The position numbers and the translations under genes are program-made. A stretch of 64,000 bases of DNA, taken from NCBI GenBank assembly GCA_003024175.1, contig MDYQ01000207.1, positions 298,930 through 362,929 on the forward strand. Direction: 5' to 3'. Below the pieces are notes generated by a model. That model made no database searches. It saw only the letters and a program-made list of their open reading frames with translations, and was not told the DNA's origin. Shown here one piece after another: positions 11,970 through 23,379 of this stretch (positions are counted from its first letter, which is position 1; every line of letters starts with the position of its first letter). This stretch comes from Planoprotostelium fungivorum (lineage: Eukaryota; Evosea; Variosea; Cavosteliida; Cavosteliaceae).

Positions 11970-14900
11970 ATGAATCGTCAATACAGGCTTTCGAGTGAGT
12001 CACCCCTCCTACCATCTCTTCTCTCCTCCTTGAGTATAGTCCATCCCATCTCATTCGAAGCAGTGAGTCCGACTTCTGAAGGGTCTCCCACCCGATCGTC
12101 CAATGAGAGGAGAGGCACCGTCGCTGCGACCCACAGTTTCAATTTGAAGCAGCTCACACCTGTTAATTCCGGATCAAGCCCCATCATGGTCTCTGGGGTG
12201 CTGCTTCCATCCTCGACGCCCATCAAACATTACTGATCGGTCACAGACGAGAGCACAGTCCCTCCATCAGAGGAGTCACAGCGTGGGTGGGCTCGATTTC
12301 TCCGACATTCCAGGTGGGTTCACAATCCAAAAGGATCTATTCCATCCTCTTCATCTGAACACCCTCTTCAGGTGAGAGAAAGTCCATGGGTGTCATCCTT
12401 CCATCGGCACCCCATATCACCGACATCGACACCACCTCTGAATCGGGCTCTCCAATCATGGCTTCACCCGCATCGACTCTCAGAGGTTATCACAGCAAGA
12501 TCATGACACCTCTTCCACCCGGTTGGGAGGTCGCATACAACTCGAGTGAGCTCATCGTGAAAAGGTTTGAGACTGACATCAAACAGAGGGAAGAGCTTAC
12601 TTTATCGATCACAACACACAGAGAACTACCTTTGAGGACCCCAGACTGACTTACACCGAGGAAGAAGAGGAGGTCGGTTTCCAGCCCGATTTTTCTCCGA
12701 TCATTCTGACCCATCCAGGAACGAGCACCCCACGAGCTTCCAATGGACGATTCCGACACCTTCGAGGTCTCTCGGAATACTACAACGGGCCTGAGAATGA
12801 CGGAGCAAGATAAGAGAAAGAACAAAGACGCAACTTTTCTCACGCTCAAAGCTCAACGAAGCGAGTTGAGACGGAGCCACAAGACAAATCGGTGAATATT
12901 CTCACACTCTTCCTGGAAATTTCTCGTCGCTTTTCACGGAAATTTCTGACGCGGACAGCCTGGCGGGATTGAAGCAGAAGGAACAGAGAGAGAAGACACT
13001 CTTATCCAAGCACGGAGTCGATTTAAAGACATTTGAATCTGGACATCAAGCGGATGCGAAGCAGCAGCTGAAAGAGCTCGATCTGAAACAGAAGGAATAT
13101 CACAAGAAGATGAAGGTGAGACGCGAGTTGTAGACGAGATTTTGAGAGTTATAGATCATATGGAAACACGAGACGAAGCAAGAAGAAGCGAGGCTGTCTG
13201 TTTCTGCCGAGTTTGTATCCAAAGACGTTCTATCGAAACAGGTGAGATTTTCTCGTCTACAACGTGCCATCTTCTCATCAGACGTCTTCTATTTTCATTT
13301 TTATCTCTTCTTCTCAACGATGACAGGCCCTCCTTGTTCGTACGGAGAAGGAGAGGAATTTTTTGGATGGACTTGGATTAGAACAGATGGAGCTGTCACA
13401 TTCCATCGCGTTGACCATCAAGAAATTGGTTGTAGAAGAGAAGATGAGGCAGCTGAGAGAGTGGATCGAAACGGACGTGGACAGTATCGTCAAGCTGCAC
13501 CACCAAGACAGGTTTGAAATTTGAATGTGGCGGGAATGACGGTTGCAGGGAGAGTCAGAGGAAGTACCACGAGTACACCATCAAGATGATGCAGCGCTCG
13601 CACGTCGTCGACAGGTTTGAAATTTGAATCCAGGAGATGGCGGGAAATAACGGTGAACAGAGTCGAAGTGGAGGAGCAACACAAGAAAGAGATGGAACAC
13701 TTGCAGGCTGCTCTCTCTCAACAGACAAAGATCAGGTGACCCCTACTTCCATCCGTTATTCCTAGAAATTTCTTCGGAATTTCTACGTAAAATTCTGAGA
13801 ACGTAATTGACACACTGTAGGACGAAAGAGTTCAAGTTCCAAGAGAAGCAGAGGATCAAAGACCAAGAGAGAGACCTCAAGCTTCAAATGAAGACGGCAC
13901 GCACAATCAACAAGAAGGACGTTCAACAGCAGCAGAAGGTGGACGACCTCTCATCCATCGTAGATTGAAATCTTGAATAGGAAACGAACGACAACTTGTG
14001 GAAACAATTTCAATCGGGGCTGGTCCAACAGCAGAGAGACGAAGAGAGTAAGCTGCTGGCTCGACAGAAAGAACAATTCGAAGAGATGAAAACCGGTCAA
14101 TATCAGGTGATTTATTTCTCCATCTACAACCCGCCATTTCCACGCGTTGTAGATTGATCGTCTCACTCCCTTTCAGTTTGAGCAGAAGAAGATAGAGGAA
14201 TTTATGAAATACGATTTAGACTCGATCGAATTATTTTCTCAGAGGCTGCAAGATCAAATCGAAAAGTCAAGAAGGGTGGCACAAGACATGCTCTTGGGAG
14301 AATACGAGAAGATCATTTCCGTTCCGCAGTCGCAGTTTTTAGAGCTATCGCAGAGACGAGAGACGGTCAAGGATGAATTGAAGGCGTTGGTATCAAATCA
14401 TTGCAGTAAATTGTTATCCCAGCACCAGAAAGAAGTGAGTGACAACCATTCAATTTTCCACATTCATTCTCTTCGCATGATACAAAGCACACGATTACAC
14501 ATGTATAGATTGAGAATGATTCTATGATCAAGATCACATCATAAACGAATCTTATTTTCCTCTGAAATATCTTTAGGTGGACAGAGACAACAACGCGACC
14601 ATCAAGAGGGAGAGGAAGACACTGAGAGAGAAGAGGAGACTGATGAAAGATCCAGCAGAAGTAGAGAAGGAGATCGAAGCCATGATCACGGAGATGGACA
14701 CACTCAAGCAGAGAAAGATATTCGATCAGAGAAGATGGGAGTGCAACATCAAACTGTACTCCATCTCCAGGGTAACCACACGAGACGAGATGAAAAACTG
14801 ATGAAATGTCAGGGATATGCCCACGAATTATCACTGTTGGAGTACAGGAAGAAATTGTTGTTGAACAAACAGCAACAGGAATTGGACGTTTTAGTGGAAA

Positions 14901-16801
14901 CTTATTACGGACAAGAGGATATTCTCGAGGAATTCTTCTTCCGTATCATCAACGGTCACATCCAATTGAAGCAGCAGGAGCACTATGACGTCATCTCTTT
15001 CTACCAGAAGTATCTAGACCACTCCATTCAGATCGATATACCGTCTCAGGTGACCTCCGTCTACACCGTTGTAGATGGAATATTCACGATCATACAGACG
15101 GAGAGGATAGCCGAGGTGCACGAACAGAACAGAACGGACCAAGCTCAAGCTTTCGAATCTTCCAAGCAGACTCTATTGGATCAACACAGGGAAGAGTTAC
15201 GTATCATCGACGAGAGGATCAAGAACATGCAGGAGTTCAATCAGACCGAAGAGGTATTTATTCTGTTTTATTGTTCGTCTACAATGGGTGGTGTTGATGC
15301 GGTGCAGGAACGCGTGAGGAGAAATTACGACGAACACTTGGCGCCTTATGCGAACGGTCAACCTCTCCTCTCTACAACCAGCCAAGATGTCACCAGTGAC
15401 GATCTATCCCAAGTCGACACCGCACCAGAAGAAACGGTATTTATATCTCCATCTACAACGTTGTAATCCGTCCCAGGGAGGAACATCCACACCCTCAGAG
15501 ATGGAAGACAAGATGGACGACACCCGCCTGGCCCTCTCTGACCTCATGACTTCTTTCGGAGAAATACATTTACCCGAGGAAGCTCCGCGGGATCTCATCA
15601 TCGCCGAGGACATCGATTTCCCCCTCGGAGAACCCGAGGAAGAAAAGTTTGAGGAAGAAGGAGAACAAGTGATCGCCCTCTACAACTTCACCGCGAGGAA
15701 GCCAAACCAACTCGAGCTGAAGAAAGGTGGGAGAATTTTCTGCGAATCTTCCATCTACAACGAGATGATGACGTCAATGCAGGAGAGAGAGTGACCGTGG
15801 TGTCTTCATCAGAGACCGGATGGTGGAAGGGTAGGACGGCTGACGGCCGTGTGGGGAAATTTCCGTCGAATTTCTGCAAGCCAGTGGGCAACGAGGCTTC
15901 GTCGGAGGAGGGCCAATCAAATGAGACCGAAGAGGAAGAAGAGGATGCGGTGGTCACCCCGGTGGACCAAAACATTGAGCCGGAAGAGAAGGAAGAGGAG
16001 GTGTTTGGTGAAGTCGTCGCACTGTACGACTACGCCGCGGCCAACGTGGGGGAGCTCAGTATGAACAAGGGAGAACGCATAGAGATATTGAAAGAGGTGA
16101 GAAAGGTTCGGTTCGGCGGGAGATTCAAAATTCAAAGGATAACGGTAACATGTGGACGGGACGATTGAGAGGAAACGTGGGATTATTTCCGATCAATTAC
16201 TGCACCATCGCCAATACGGCCGTTGTAGACGTGACTCCACCCTATTACGAGCCCACCAAAGTCGAAGAATTCGATTTCACTTCGGACGAGGACAAGAGCG
16301 AAGAAGAAAAGGTAACGTACGTACAGTACGTACCCGCACTCACCCCACTCACAGGAGGAAGAAGAAGAACCGAAGACGAGCATCTCTCAATTGAAAGACC
16401 TCCTCGCAGGTTTAGAGGTACCCGCTTACGAGAACAGCAACGAAGACTTCAAATCTGAATTCCTCTCTGTCTTGGACGACATCAAGATGCCCAACGAAGA
16501 AGAAGAAGAGGAGTCTTTCTTCTCTGAAGAAGAGAGCGAAGAGGAAGAAGTAGAGGAAGAGCAGGTGCCTCCTCCTAATTCGATCATCATCAGTGAACAA
16601 GTGGAGAGGGAGGATGAGAAGGTGAAGGAGGTGTGGTGTCTGTGTGGCTCACACGAGGCAGGAGAGCTACTTCAATTACAAGAAGCAATTGGACTTGTTA
16701 CCCCCGAGTTATACGGTGGCCACGAAGAAATTGAGCGAGAACGAATATCTAGACAAGATCAAGGCGATGTTGGATGGAGAAGACGATGACGATGAGGACT
16801 A
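11970..16801 (+). CDS. WW, coiled-coil and double SH3 domain scaffold protein
   Basis: Many small exons encode roughly 1,200 residues. After a Ser/Pro-rich N-terminus there is one clean WW domain (PLPPGWEVAYNS joined across an intron to GRAYFIDHNTQRTTFEDPRL), which binds proline-rich ligands. A long coiled coil rich in Lys, Glu and Gln follows, similar in character to the PKK-type coils of SLK/LOK kinases but with no kinase domain. Two SH3 domains sit near the C-terminus: VIALYNFTARKPNQLEL...GWWKGR...GKFPSNFC and VVALYDYAAANVGELSM...MWTGRLRG...GLFPINYC. The tail is very acidic and ends GEDDDDED. Several adjacent introns resemble one another (see findings). Likely a cytoskeletal or signalling adaptor; partners unknown. 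TAA at 16799-16801. Confidence 0.7.
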
Positions 16802-16933
16802 AGAGGTGATCTCATCATCATCCACATCGTGTCGCTGATGATGGATAGAGGTGTAACTGAGAGGGAGATTTGAATTCACCGCCTGTCGCGGTCGGAAATA
16901 AAAGCAGAAATGAAACAGTGACTTTCGTTGTAT

Positions 16934-19662
16934 TTAAAACCAAGGACGGAAGGACATGGTGGCCTCTTTAAAACTGGGCTCTGGATCTCTCTCTACGAGC
17001 TCTTCCAGTCGCTTCTGTTCTTTGTATAGAGTTTGCTTGGCAATGTCCAAGTCGAACATGTCTGCTATCTCTGCCTCCGTCAATATAGCAATCTTTCCTT
17101 GCAGGGCAGCAGAGAGAGATACCTTACGATGGATGTCAGTGGTGTGAGACGAGATCACATCATCATCTGCACCTGCATGCGAGAGAGGAAGCCATCGTAA
17201 ATCTTCAGAGAACAGTTCCGCGTGATTCTCTGTTGTTGCTTCTGAAACGAATCGGATGCCAGTCTCTCGACGCTGTCTGATGCGAGATTCTTCTGCATGT
17301 TCAGAGATGCACTGTGCCTCGCTGTCTGTCTCTCGTATCTGACGATGAACGTCAATTCACATGCTTCTTCCTCCTTCGCTCACTCGTTGATGCTGGAGGG
17401 GTCCATCCAGCACACCATCTTCGTGCATTGTAGTTCCTCGGCACACTTTTGTCTGATGATGGCTGCGGTATCGTCCACCACTTGCTCGAAGCTGTCGTGA
17501 ACGAACCACACGAACTTCCTGCAGTCCTTGATGTACGTATCGTACGTGTTCTGATCTGTGGCAGAGGCGTAGATGCCAGTCCTGTGACCCTTCTTCGTCT
17601 CCATGATCCTCTGTACTGCGTGAATCTGTCTCTTGACGATGTAAATCGCTCTCGCGATCAATTGATCTACGAGGGGTCCCAACAGCATTCTGCACTTTTG
17701 TTGCACAATGTCCGACGCCTGCAGAGAATTTCGATGAGGAGAAGATAAAGAATCGTTTGACGCACCGCCCAGATACGATTGCAGACCATCTGAGGTCCAC
17801 TTAGAGATATGGCATTGACCAGCTCGTCTTCCACGGTGTCCTCCATGATGATGCGATCGGTGATCATCTTGAATTCGGCCAGAAGTCTCTCCAGCTGATT
17901 TCCTCCGGACAGACGAGTGTTCCAATTGGGAAGATCTTCCGCCGACACACCCATCAATTGATACATGTTTCTACCATCATGATCCATCCAATCCGCTGCA
18001 CATCATCGGTTCACGTTCGAACACAGAGACTCACCCGTCTCTATCTTCTCTTCTTCTAACGTCTGACCGAAAGAAGACAGCTGCCTCTCGACCGATTCCA
18101 CGGTACCCAACAGGAGCGCCACTTGGTATCTACAGAAATCGGAGACGTAGCTGGTCGCCTGGACTCTCAATTTGCTCAGATCGAGCGTTCTCGCTTGGTT
18201 TCGGACGTATTCTAACATGTCGGTGTGGTTTGTTTTTGTCACGCGGAGTTGTTTCTGTAATTCGGGGAGGGCTTCTTGGTATCTCTTTCCCACGACTTCG
18301 ATCAGATGTCTCCTGAAGGCCTGGGCACCGAATCCAGGCTCATACCTATCCTTTTCGTCAGCTTCTCTACAATCGAGTGGAGAAAGAGGACTTCACCGTG
18401 GATCGATCTTGTGCTTTCTCATGATGTCGGCGTCTCTCTGTTGTGACTGCTCGATGCGAGCTTTGAATTTGTCTCTGTCACCCTCCACGGCTCTCTTTGT
18501 TGCCGATGAAAAAGTGGAAACCCAGAATGCTTTCTGTGAGGCCGGTTTACCACTGAAGTAATTCTGTAGCTCTCTCGCTGACGTCACGGTGTTGAGCAGG
18601 AGGTGGAAGTTGGTGTAGACCGTGAAGCTTCGAATTCCTCTCGGATCGAATCTTTTCACGATGTCGTCGTTCACATCTTCCCATGCTTTTGCCTCTTGTA
18701 CAAAGATGATGGTACCATTCTCCGAAGCCTTCAAGGCCTTATTGACGATGTTATCACGAAACGAAGCGTCTTCTGCGGTCATAGAGTCACCCAGCCAATT
18801 TTCCTTCATGGTCGTCATCAGGTGAGGCTTTAGAGTTCTCTCACTTCGTATAGCCCCGGTAGATCGATGACTGTGAAGTCGAATGTGTTGCACCACTCGT
18901 AACGAATGGAAAGAGGCACCTCCGTCAGCATGTTTCTCTTACGAATGTGCGAGCCCAATTGTGTGATGTCCGTCGTGACATCATGACCATCGGCGTCTAA
19001 GATGTCTCTCTTCACGGTGATCTTGGGCTGTGCGGCTTCGGGGTTGTTGGTGAACAAGAAGTGAATCGGTCTCTTTGTCTCCATATCTGCAATTCAATCT
19101 ATCCAAACTCTTCGCTTCGATGTATCACACCTCCACCGAGGCTGTGACCTAACAAGATCTCGAGGCATGTCGTCTTTCCACTGCGATGGGCTCCGACCAA
19201 GAGAAGTTCGGGCGTCGCCCACAGCTTATCTGTGTGAAAACTGTTTTCGTTCAGTGTGTGATGGAAGGTGTGACTCACTCTCGGGTGATAGATGTGATCT
19301 TGTGGAAGCTGTCGAATGTCTTGGCGGAGAGGTTCGAGTAAGAACATCCGGGTTCTATCGATGAGATGTTGTCCAATTCAGCGCTATCGTCTATCTCTTT
19401 CTGTACACGGTGTCCGTATCGAGCATGATTGCGATGTGATTCTGAATCATCTTACCTGTTCTCTCCTCTCCTGCTCTTCCTTTTGTTTCTTCCTGGCGGC
19501 TTCTTCAGCTTTCTCCCTACTGATGGCCTCCGACTCTCTCCTTAAGAGATCTCGTCGGCTGCCCTCTCTTCCCAAGTACTCTTCAGCTTGACTACCAACT
19601 GTTGATCCCTGTTGAACCTCTTCACCTTCGGCGGCCGTGATCGATACCGTCGGTGTGTTCAT
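16934..19662 (-). CDS. Atypical dynamin-superfamily GTPase
   Basis: About 790 codons over roughly nine exons. The GTPase domain has a clear P-loop (LLLVGAHRSGKTTCLEILLG, dynamin G1) and the dynamin G3 signature (FTVIDLPGLYEV), with the expected segment downstream (NGTIIFVQEAKAWEDVN, then FDPRGIRSFTVYTN). Helical middle and stalk-like regions follow, with a GED-like C-terminal helix (AALQGKIAILTEAEIADMFDLDIAKQTLY). Dynamins use GTP hydrolysis to remodel membranes. The expected G4 (TKxD) reads TNFH, so base specificity may be altered. The N-terminus is a charged helix (SREKAEEAARKKQKEEQERRE). Start taken at the ATG at 19660-19662 (MNTPTVSITAAEGEE); an upstream in-frame start at 19797 is less likely. 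Which membrane it acts on cannot be told. Confidence 0.7.
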
Positions 19663-19865
19663 CGTCAAAGAGTTGAGGCTCTTGTTGTATGACACACCTT
19701 TACGTAAATGCAAAAAAAAGATCAAGCTTGTATTTATTGTGAACTCAGCCCATGAGGAAGCTCTTTCCTCCCAAACATAAAACCAAACCGAGACCACAAG
19801 CGTTGCAGTGCGATGCTGTGATGAGATGCTTTCTGTACAAAGGATGGTGGATATTACATCTGTAG

Positions 19866-20663
19866 TTACAGACCGGGTGCTGAAGAGAGGAACTCCATCA
19901 TGGCGTCTTCTCCAAGGGCAGTGGCGAGGTCCATGGGTGTCTCTTCGTCCTCATTGATGATGTCCACGCTGAGTCCAGCTCGGTTGACGAGATACTTCAA
20001 TGCCTCCATGTGGCCACCCCTCACAGTATAATGCAGAAGTGAATCTCCAAAGTCGTCCGTCACGGTCATGTAGGCAGAATAGCGGTTGAAGACCTTCAAG
20101 ATGTCGCTGCGACCGATGGAGGCTGCCATGTGCATGGGTGAGGCGCCGTTGAGATCGCAGATGTTGGGATTGGCCGTATTCAAGAGAAGGAGATCGACCA
20201 TCTGGATGTGTCCGCGACCGGCGGCGAGGAATAAAGCCGTCTCTCCATTGTAATTCTGTGCGTTGATATTACATCCTTGATCGATGAGAGCCTCTGCGAT
20301 GTCGAATCGACCTTCTGAGGCCGCCCAGATGAGTGGTGTGTTGCCGTTGTGATCTTTCTGATTGATCATAGCCGTCGTGGCGGTCTCTATGATGGAAGCC
20401 AACTCTACGACATCCGTGTCGGTGAAAGAGCATGCGTGAAGATCATTGTAAGAGGATGCTTCTTGTTGGGCTTCCATAGCCGCTTCATATTCGGATGAAA
20501 CGTCGCAACCGCTGAGTTTGATATCCATAGCTTCTTTCCATAGATAGTACGTTGTGGGTGATGCACCGGTGATATGCATCGGTTCACAAAGTGTTTTTGG
20601 AGTACACATTGCAGTCGTCATGATTATGTTTGTCGTATCTTTTTTCCAAATCCTCTGTACCAT
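19866..20663 (-). CDS. Ankyrin repeat protein, single exon
   Basis: One uninterrupted frame of 265 codons, unusual in this intron-rich region. From about residue 100 there are five ankyrin repeats: GNTPLIWAASEGRFDIAEALI, GETALFLAAGRGHIQMVDLLL, GASPMHMAASIGRSDILKVF, GDSLLHYTVRGGHMEALKYLV and a final ETPMDLATALGEDAMMEFL. Ankyrin repeats mediate protein contacts, and no other domain is present to suggest a role. The first 40 residues may be non-coding, since several Met codons follow the one used. The lack of introns could reflect a retrocopy, but no poly(A) tract or target-site duplication was looked for systematically. Confidence 0.75.
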   Translation of the reverse strand: MVQRIWKKDTTNIIMTTAMCTPKTLCEPMHITGASPTTYYLWKEAMDIKLSGCDVSSEYEAAMEAQQEASSYNDLHACSFTDTDVVELASIIETATTAMINQKDHNGNTPLIWAASEGRFDIAEALIDQGCNINAQNYNGETALFLAAGRGHIQMVDLLLLNTANPNICDLNGASPMHMAASIGRSDILKVFNRYSAYMTVTDDFGDSLLHYTVRGGHMEALKYLVNRAGLSVDIINEDEETPMDLATALGEDAMMEFLSSAPGL

Positions 20664-21089
20664 ATCAGTCTCTACATCTCATTTCCATTCCAATCACAAA
20701 CCTCGATTTCTTCGATGAGAAGGACAGACCTCGAACAAAATGCTATGAAGGGATCGTTTTTGAATGGGATAAGGGTCGCGACGATGATGCCAGCGACTCC
20801 GATAACCAAATGTGAGATGGAAGGAAGAGAACTCGCTGTCTACGTTGTTTCGAAGGATTTCCCGCGCCACCGGAGTTCTGTGGTTGTTCTCAACGGAGAG
20901 GAGGGAAATTCAGAAAACATGAGAAAATGTAGACATACCTGGAAATGTGAGCGATACTGATAAAGACGAGAAAACGACAATACCGTATGTTACAGCTTGT
21001 GATATTTGACTAGGGAGTGACGAGCTGGATGTGTTGTTGACTCGCTGTGTGCCAATCCAGTTCCTGTGGGCGTTTTGTGAGAGCTCTTC
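20664..21089 (+). other. Intergenic stretch, no gene supported
   Basis: A short plus-strand frame (20630-20815, containing KCYEGIVFEWDKGRDDDASDSDNQ) has a protein-like acidic composition and is followed by a GTGAG donor, but I could not find a frame-preserving acceptor. The rest shows nothing clear. It probably contains the promoters of the flanking divergent genes. Confidence 0.3.
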
Positions 21090-22677
21090 ATGCATCACCT
21101 TCATCGTATAGAGGATACTACATTGCCACTGTGGCTTCTTGGATTTTATTTCAACATGGGTCTCCTGCTCCGCAGATATTTCTTCATTGATCGTTTTGAT
21201 CACCGTAGTGACGTTAAGTCCTCGATTGATTTGGGCCCAAATAATTTCCTAGATTGGTCCACTATTTTGGGCGTGCCCAGACCAAAACGAAGCTCGCGGT
21301 CCGAAATCAACGTTATAAACAAGCACACTACGAAGCAGGTGGAACCGAATTCCAAAAACTACGCTACCCATTCCAAAGATGAAGGTGAGGGGACGTTCCG
21401 CTTCACTGTACTCACCGTTTCAGTTTCACTATCCACGATATGTGTTCATCTCCGCAGATCTGCTCTGCATCAATGGACATCCTTTGGAGGATCCAATCGT
21501 CCTGAAGTGTGCCAACATGGTCTGCCGAGTTTGTGTGAATATTGACCTCTGTCCGTGCTGCAATGAGAGGGGATGCGAGGCTTCCACCGATCAAATTCTC
21601 GCCCCCATGCTGAAACGCTTGGACTCTCTCATCGTCGAGTGCGACCTGTGCAACTGCAAGATGGAGAGACAGAAGTTTAACGATCACCCAGACTGTAGAA
21701 TCGGTGAGGACATACCCACGACGAACGATGAATCATACCGTCTCTGACCGTTGTAGATTGTCCACTGTGTAAAGAGAAGTTCGCTCCCAATGCTGAAGTC
21801 CGCCACAGACAAGAATGTCTGGGGGTGGAGGTGCAGTGTCCCGGTAAAAAGTTTCTCTGTCCTTGGAAGGGACGCCGAAGACAGCTGGAGGAGCACGAGA
21901 AGATCTGCAAGCACCTCCAAACGAGCTCTCCCATTGAACAAGTGATGAAGAAAATCTCCCGCTTGGAGAGATTGGATCAGTATCGCCGGAGGGAACTGTG
22001 GCTTCACAAGCTGGAACTGGAGAAGGAGAGGACTCTGCGTGAACTATTGGAGGAGAGGGTCTCTGCATTGGAGAACGAGCTCAGGCAGCGATGTTATGCC
22101 ATGGTGAGTGTCTCTTCTATATTAGATCGCTCACGTGGATGTAGGAGTCGAACATGACAGAGATGTTCGAGCAACATACAACTACCCTCGTACAACTTGA
22201 TCAGGTGGTGACGGGCTTAGCAGAAAGGGTTCAGCAGCAGGAGGCCTCCATCATCGTAAGTAGCATCGATCTGATAGCATCGGTATCTTTACACCATCAC
22301 AGGCCGGGGAGACACTGCCAGAAAGCGCGGGGAGGTTTAGATTGTACGTTGATAATATATGGAAAATCGTTCAAGGCCTCATTGAAAGGCAGAACAGAAT
22401 ATGCATTGTCCCATCCTGCGTGAGTCTCACGCAAGTGACGTTCGAGGTCTGACGGAATCTTCAGAAGGGAATCGAAGGTCATTTCAACATCAGACAGGGA
22501 CATCACTACTGGAATGTGGCACCTATTCACTGTCACTGTGGATACGTCTTTAAAACAGAAGAGTTCTGTAGGAACTGCAGGATCTTCAAGAACAACGTGG
22601 TATGTCCCGGAGCTGGATGTGGTCTTGTCCATGGCAAGTCCACTGAGGACTGCAGACATGTCCACATGTTTATATAA
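21090..22677 (+). CDS. RING/TRAF-type zinc-finger protein with coiled coil
   Basis: A multi-exon gene of about 420 codons. After a first exon of unclear start (ATG at 21090 or about 21156), a RING-like finger (LLCINGHPLEDPIVLKC...CRVCV...LCPCC) leads into TRAF-type zinc fingers (VECDLCNCKMERQKFNDHPDC; CPLCKEKFAPNAEVRHRQEC; FLCPWKGRRRQLEEHEKIC). A coiled coil (RLDQYRRRELWLHKLELEKER; VSALENELRQRC) follows. The last exon, joined across a 45-nt intron, carries a Cys-rich tail (CHCGYVFKTEEFCRNCRIF; CPGAGCGLVHGKSTEDC) that is probably another zinc-binding unit in place of a MATH domain. TRAF-like proteins are usually ubiquitin ligases or adaptors. TAA at 22675-22677. Confidence 0.7.
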
Positions 22678-22995
22678 TAGATATATGTGATCTCCATTTC
22701 TTGTGTCATGAATTTGACCATTTTCTTCCTCTTTGAACTCATCGGCTTACTTTTGCTGTCTCAAAGTGGCCAGATTCCACTTGAGGCGGTGATGATTGTT
22801 GTCACTTCGTCGATGCAATACCTCCTGCTTCACATGTCGTTGTAGACGAACGAAATGGACTGTCTTAGAGGCGAATCTTCGATCAAAACATAAGGTGAGG
22901 ATCTCAAGCATTCATCTGAAGTTACCAATTGGCATGTACAAAGATCTGGCCGTATGAGGTTCGATCCTGTCCCTCTCTACTTGAATAATTGTACG

Positions 22996-23130
22996 TAATA
23001 GAGAGTGAGTCACACTTTTATTCTTCGACTGACGATGAAATAGACGGAGAAGATAAATTATTTGACGTCGTTCACTATCTGATCAAGTGTGGAGGCCTCA
23101 TCCGACAGATCGTTGAGATGTGGGGGAGAT
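22996..23130 (+). pseudogene. Fragment of the hybrid histidine kinase gene, decayed
   Basis: This stretch closely copies 32934-33060 of the intact histidine kinase gene. It includes the 39-nt intron GTGAGTCA...AATAG and the exon for EDKLFDVVHYLIKCGGLIRQIVEM, against EDKLFDVVHHLIKSGGLIQQIDEM in the intact gene. By eye identity is close to 90 percent over about 125 bp and falls off abruptly on both sides. Because the intron is copied, this was a DNA-level duplication, not a retrocopy. Too short to function. Confidence 0.75.
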
Positions 23131-23379
23131 CTGTAAGACCTCAGCTGCTCGAACAGCAGATGAATGTTACGTGACAGGATCGTAGTACATCGTTCAATAC
23201 GATGCCAATACATGGGCATTCGAGAGGTCGATACTAGCTCCTCATTCCTATGGACTGGACAACAGATTGATCGAAAGCTCATGTTTGCCAGCCTGAGAGC
23301 TCACAAATTGATCTTCCTCTTCGATCTGGAGGCTTTCACTCTCGACACCACAAATTTTAACACCTGATCCTCATCTAGG

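Noticed and set aside
22940-22985. GGTTCGATCC string as a tRNA B box
   Set aside because: No matching A box or acceptor and anticodon stems could be folded around it.
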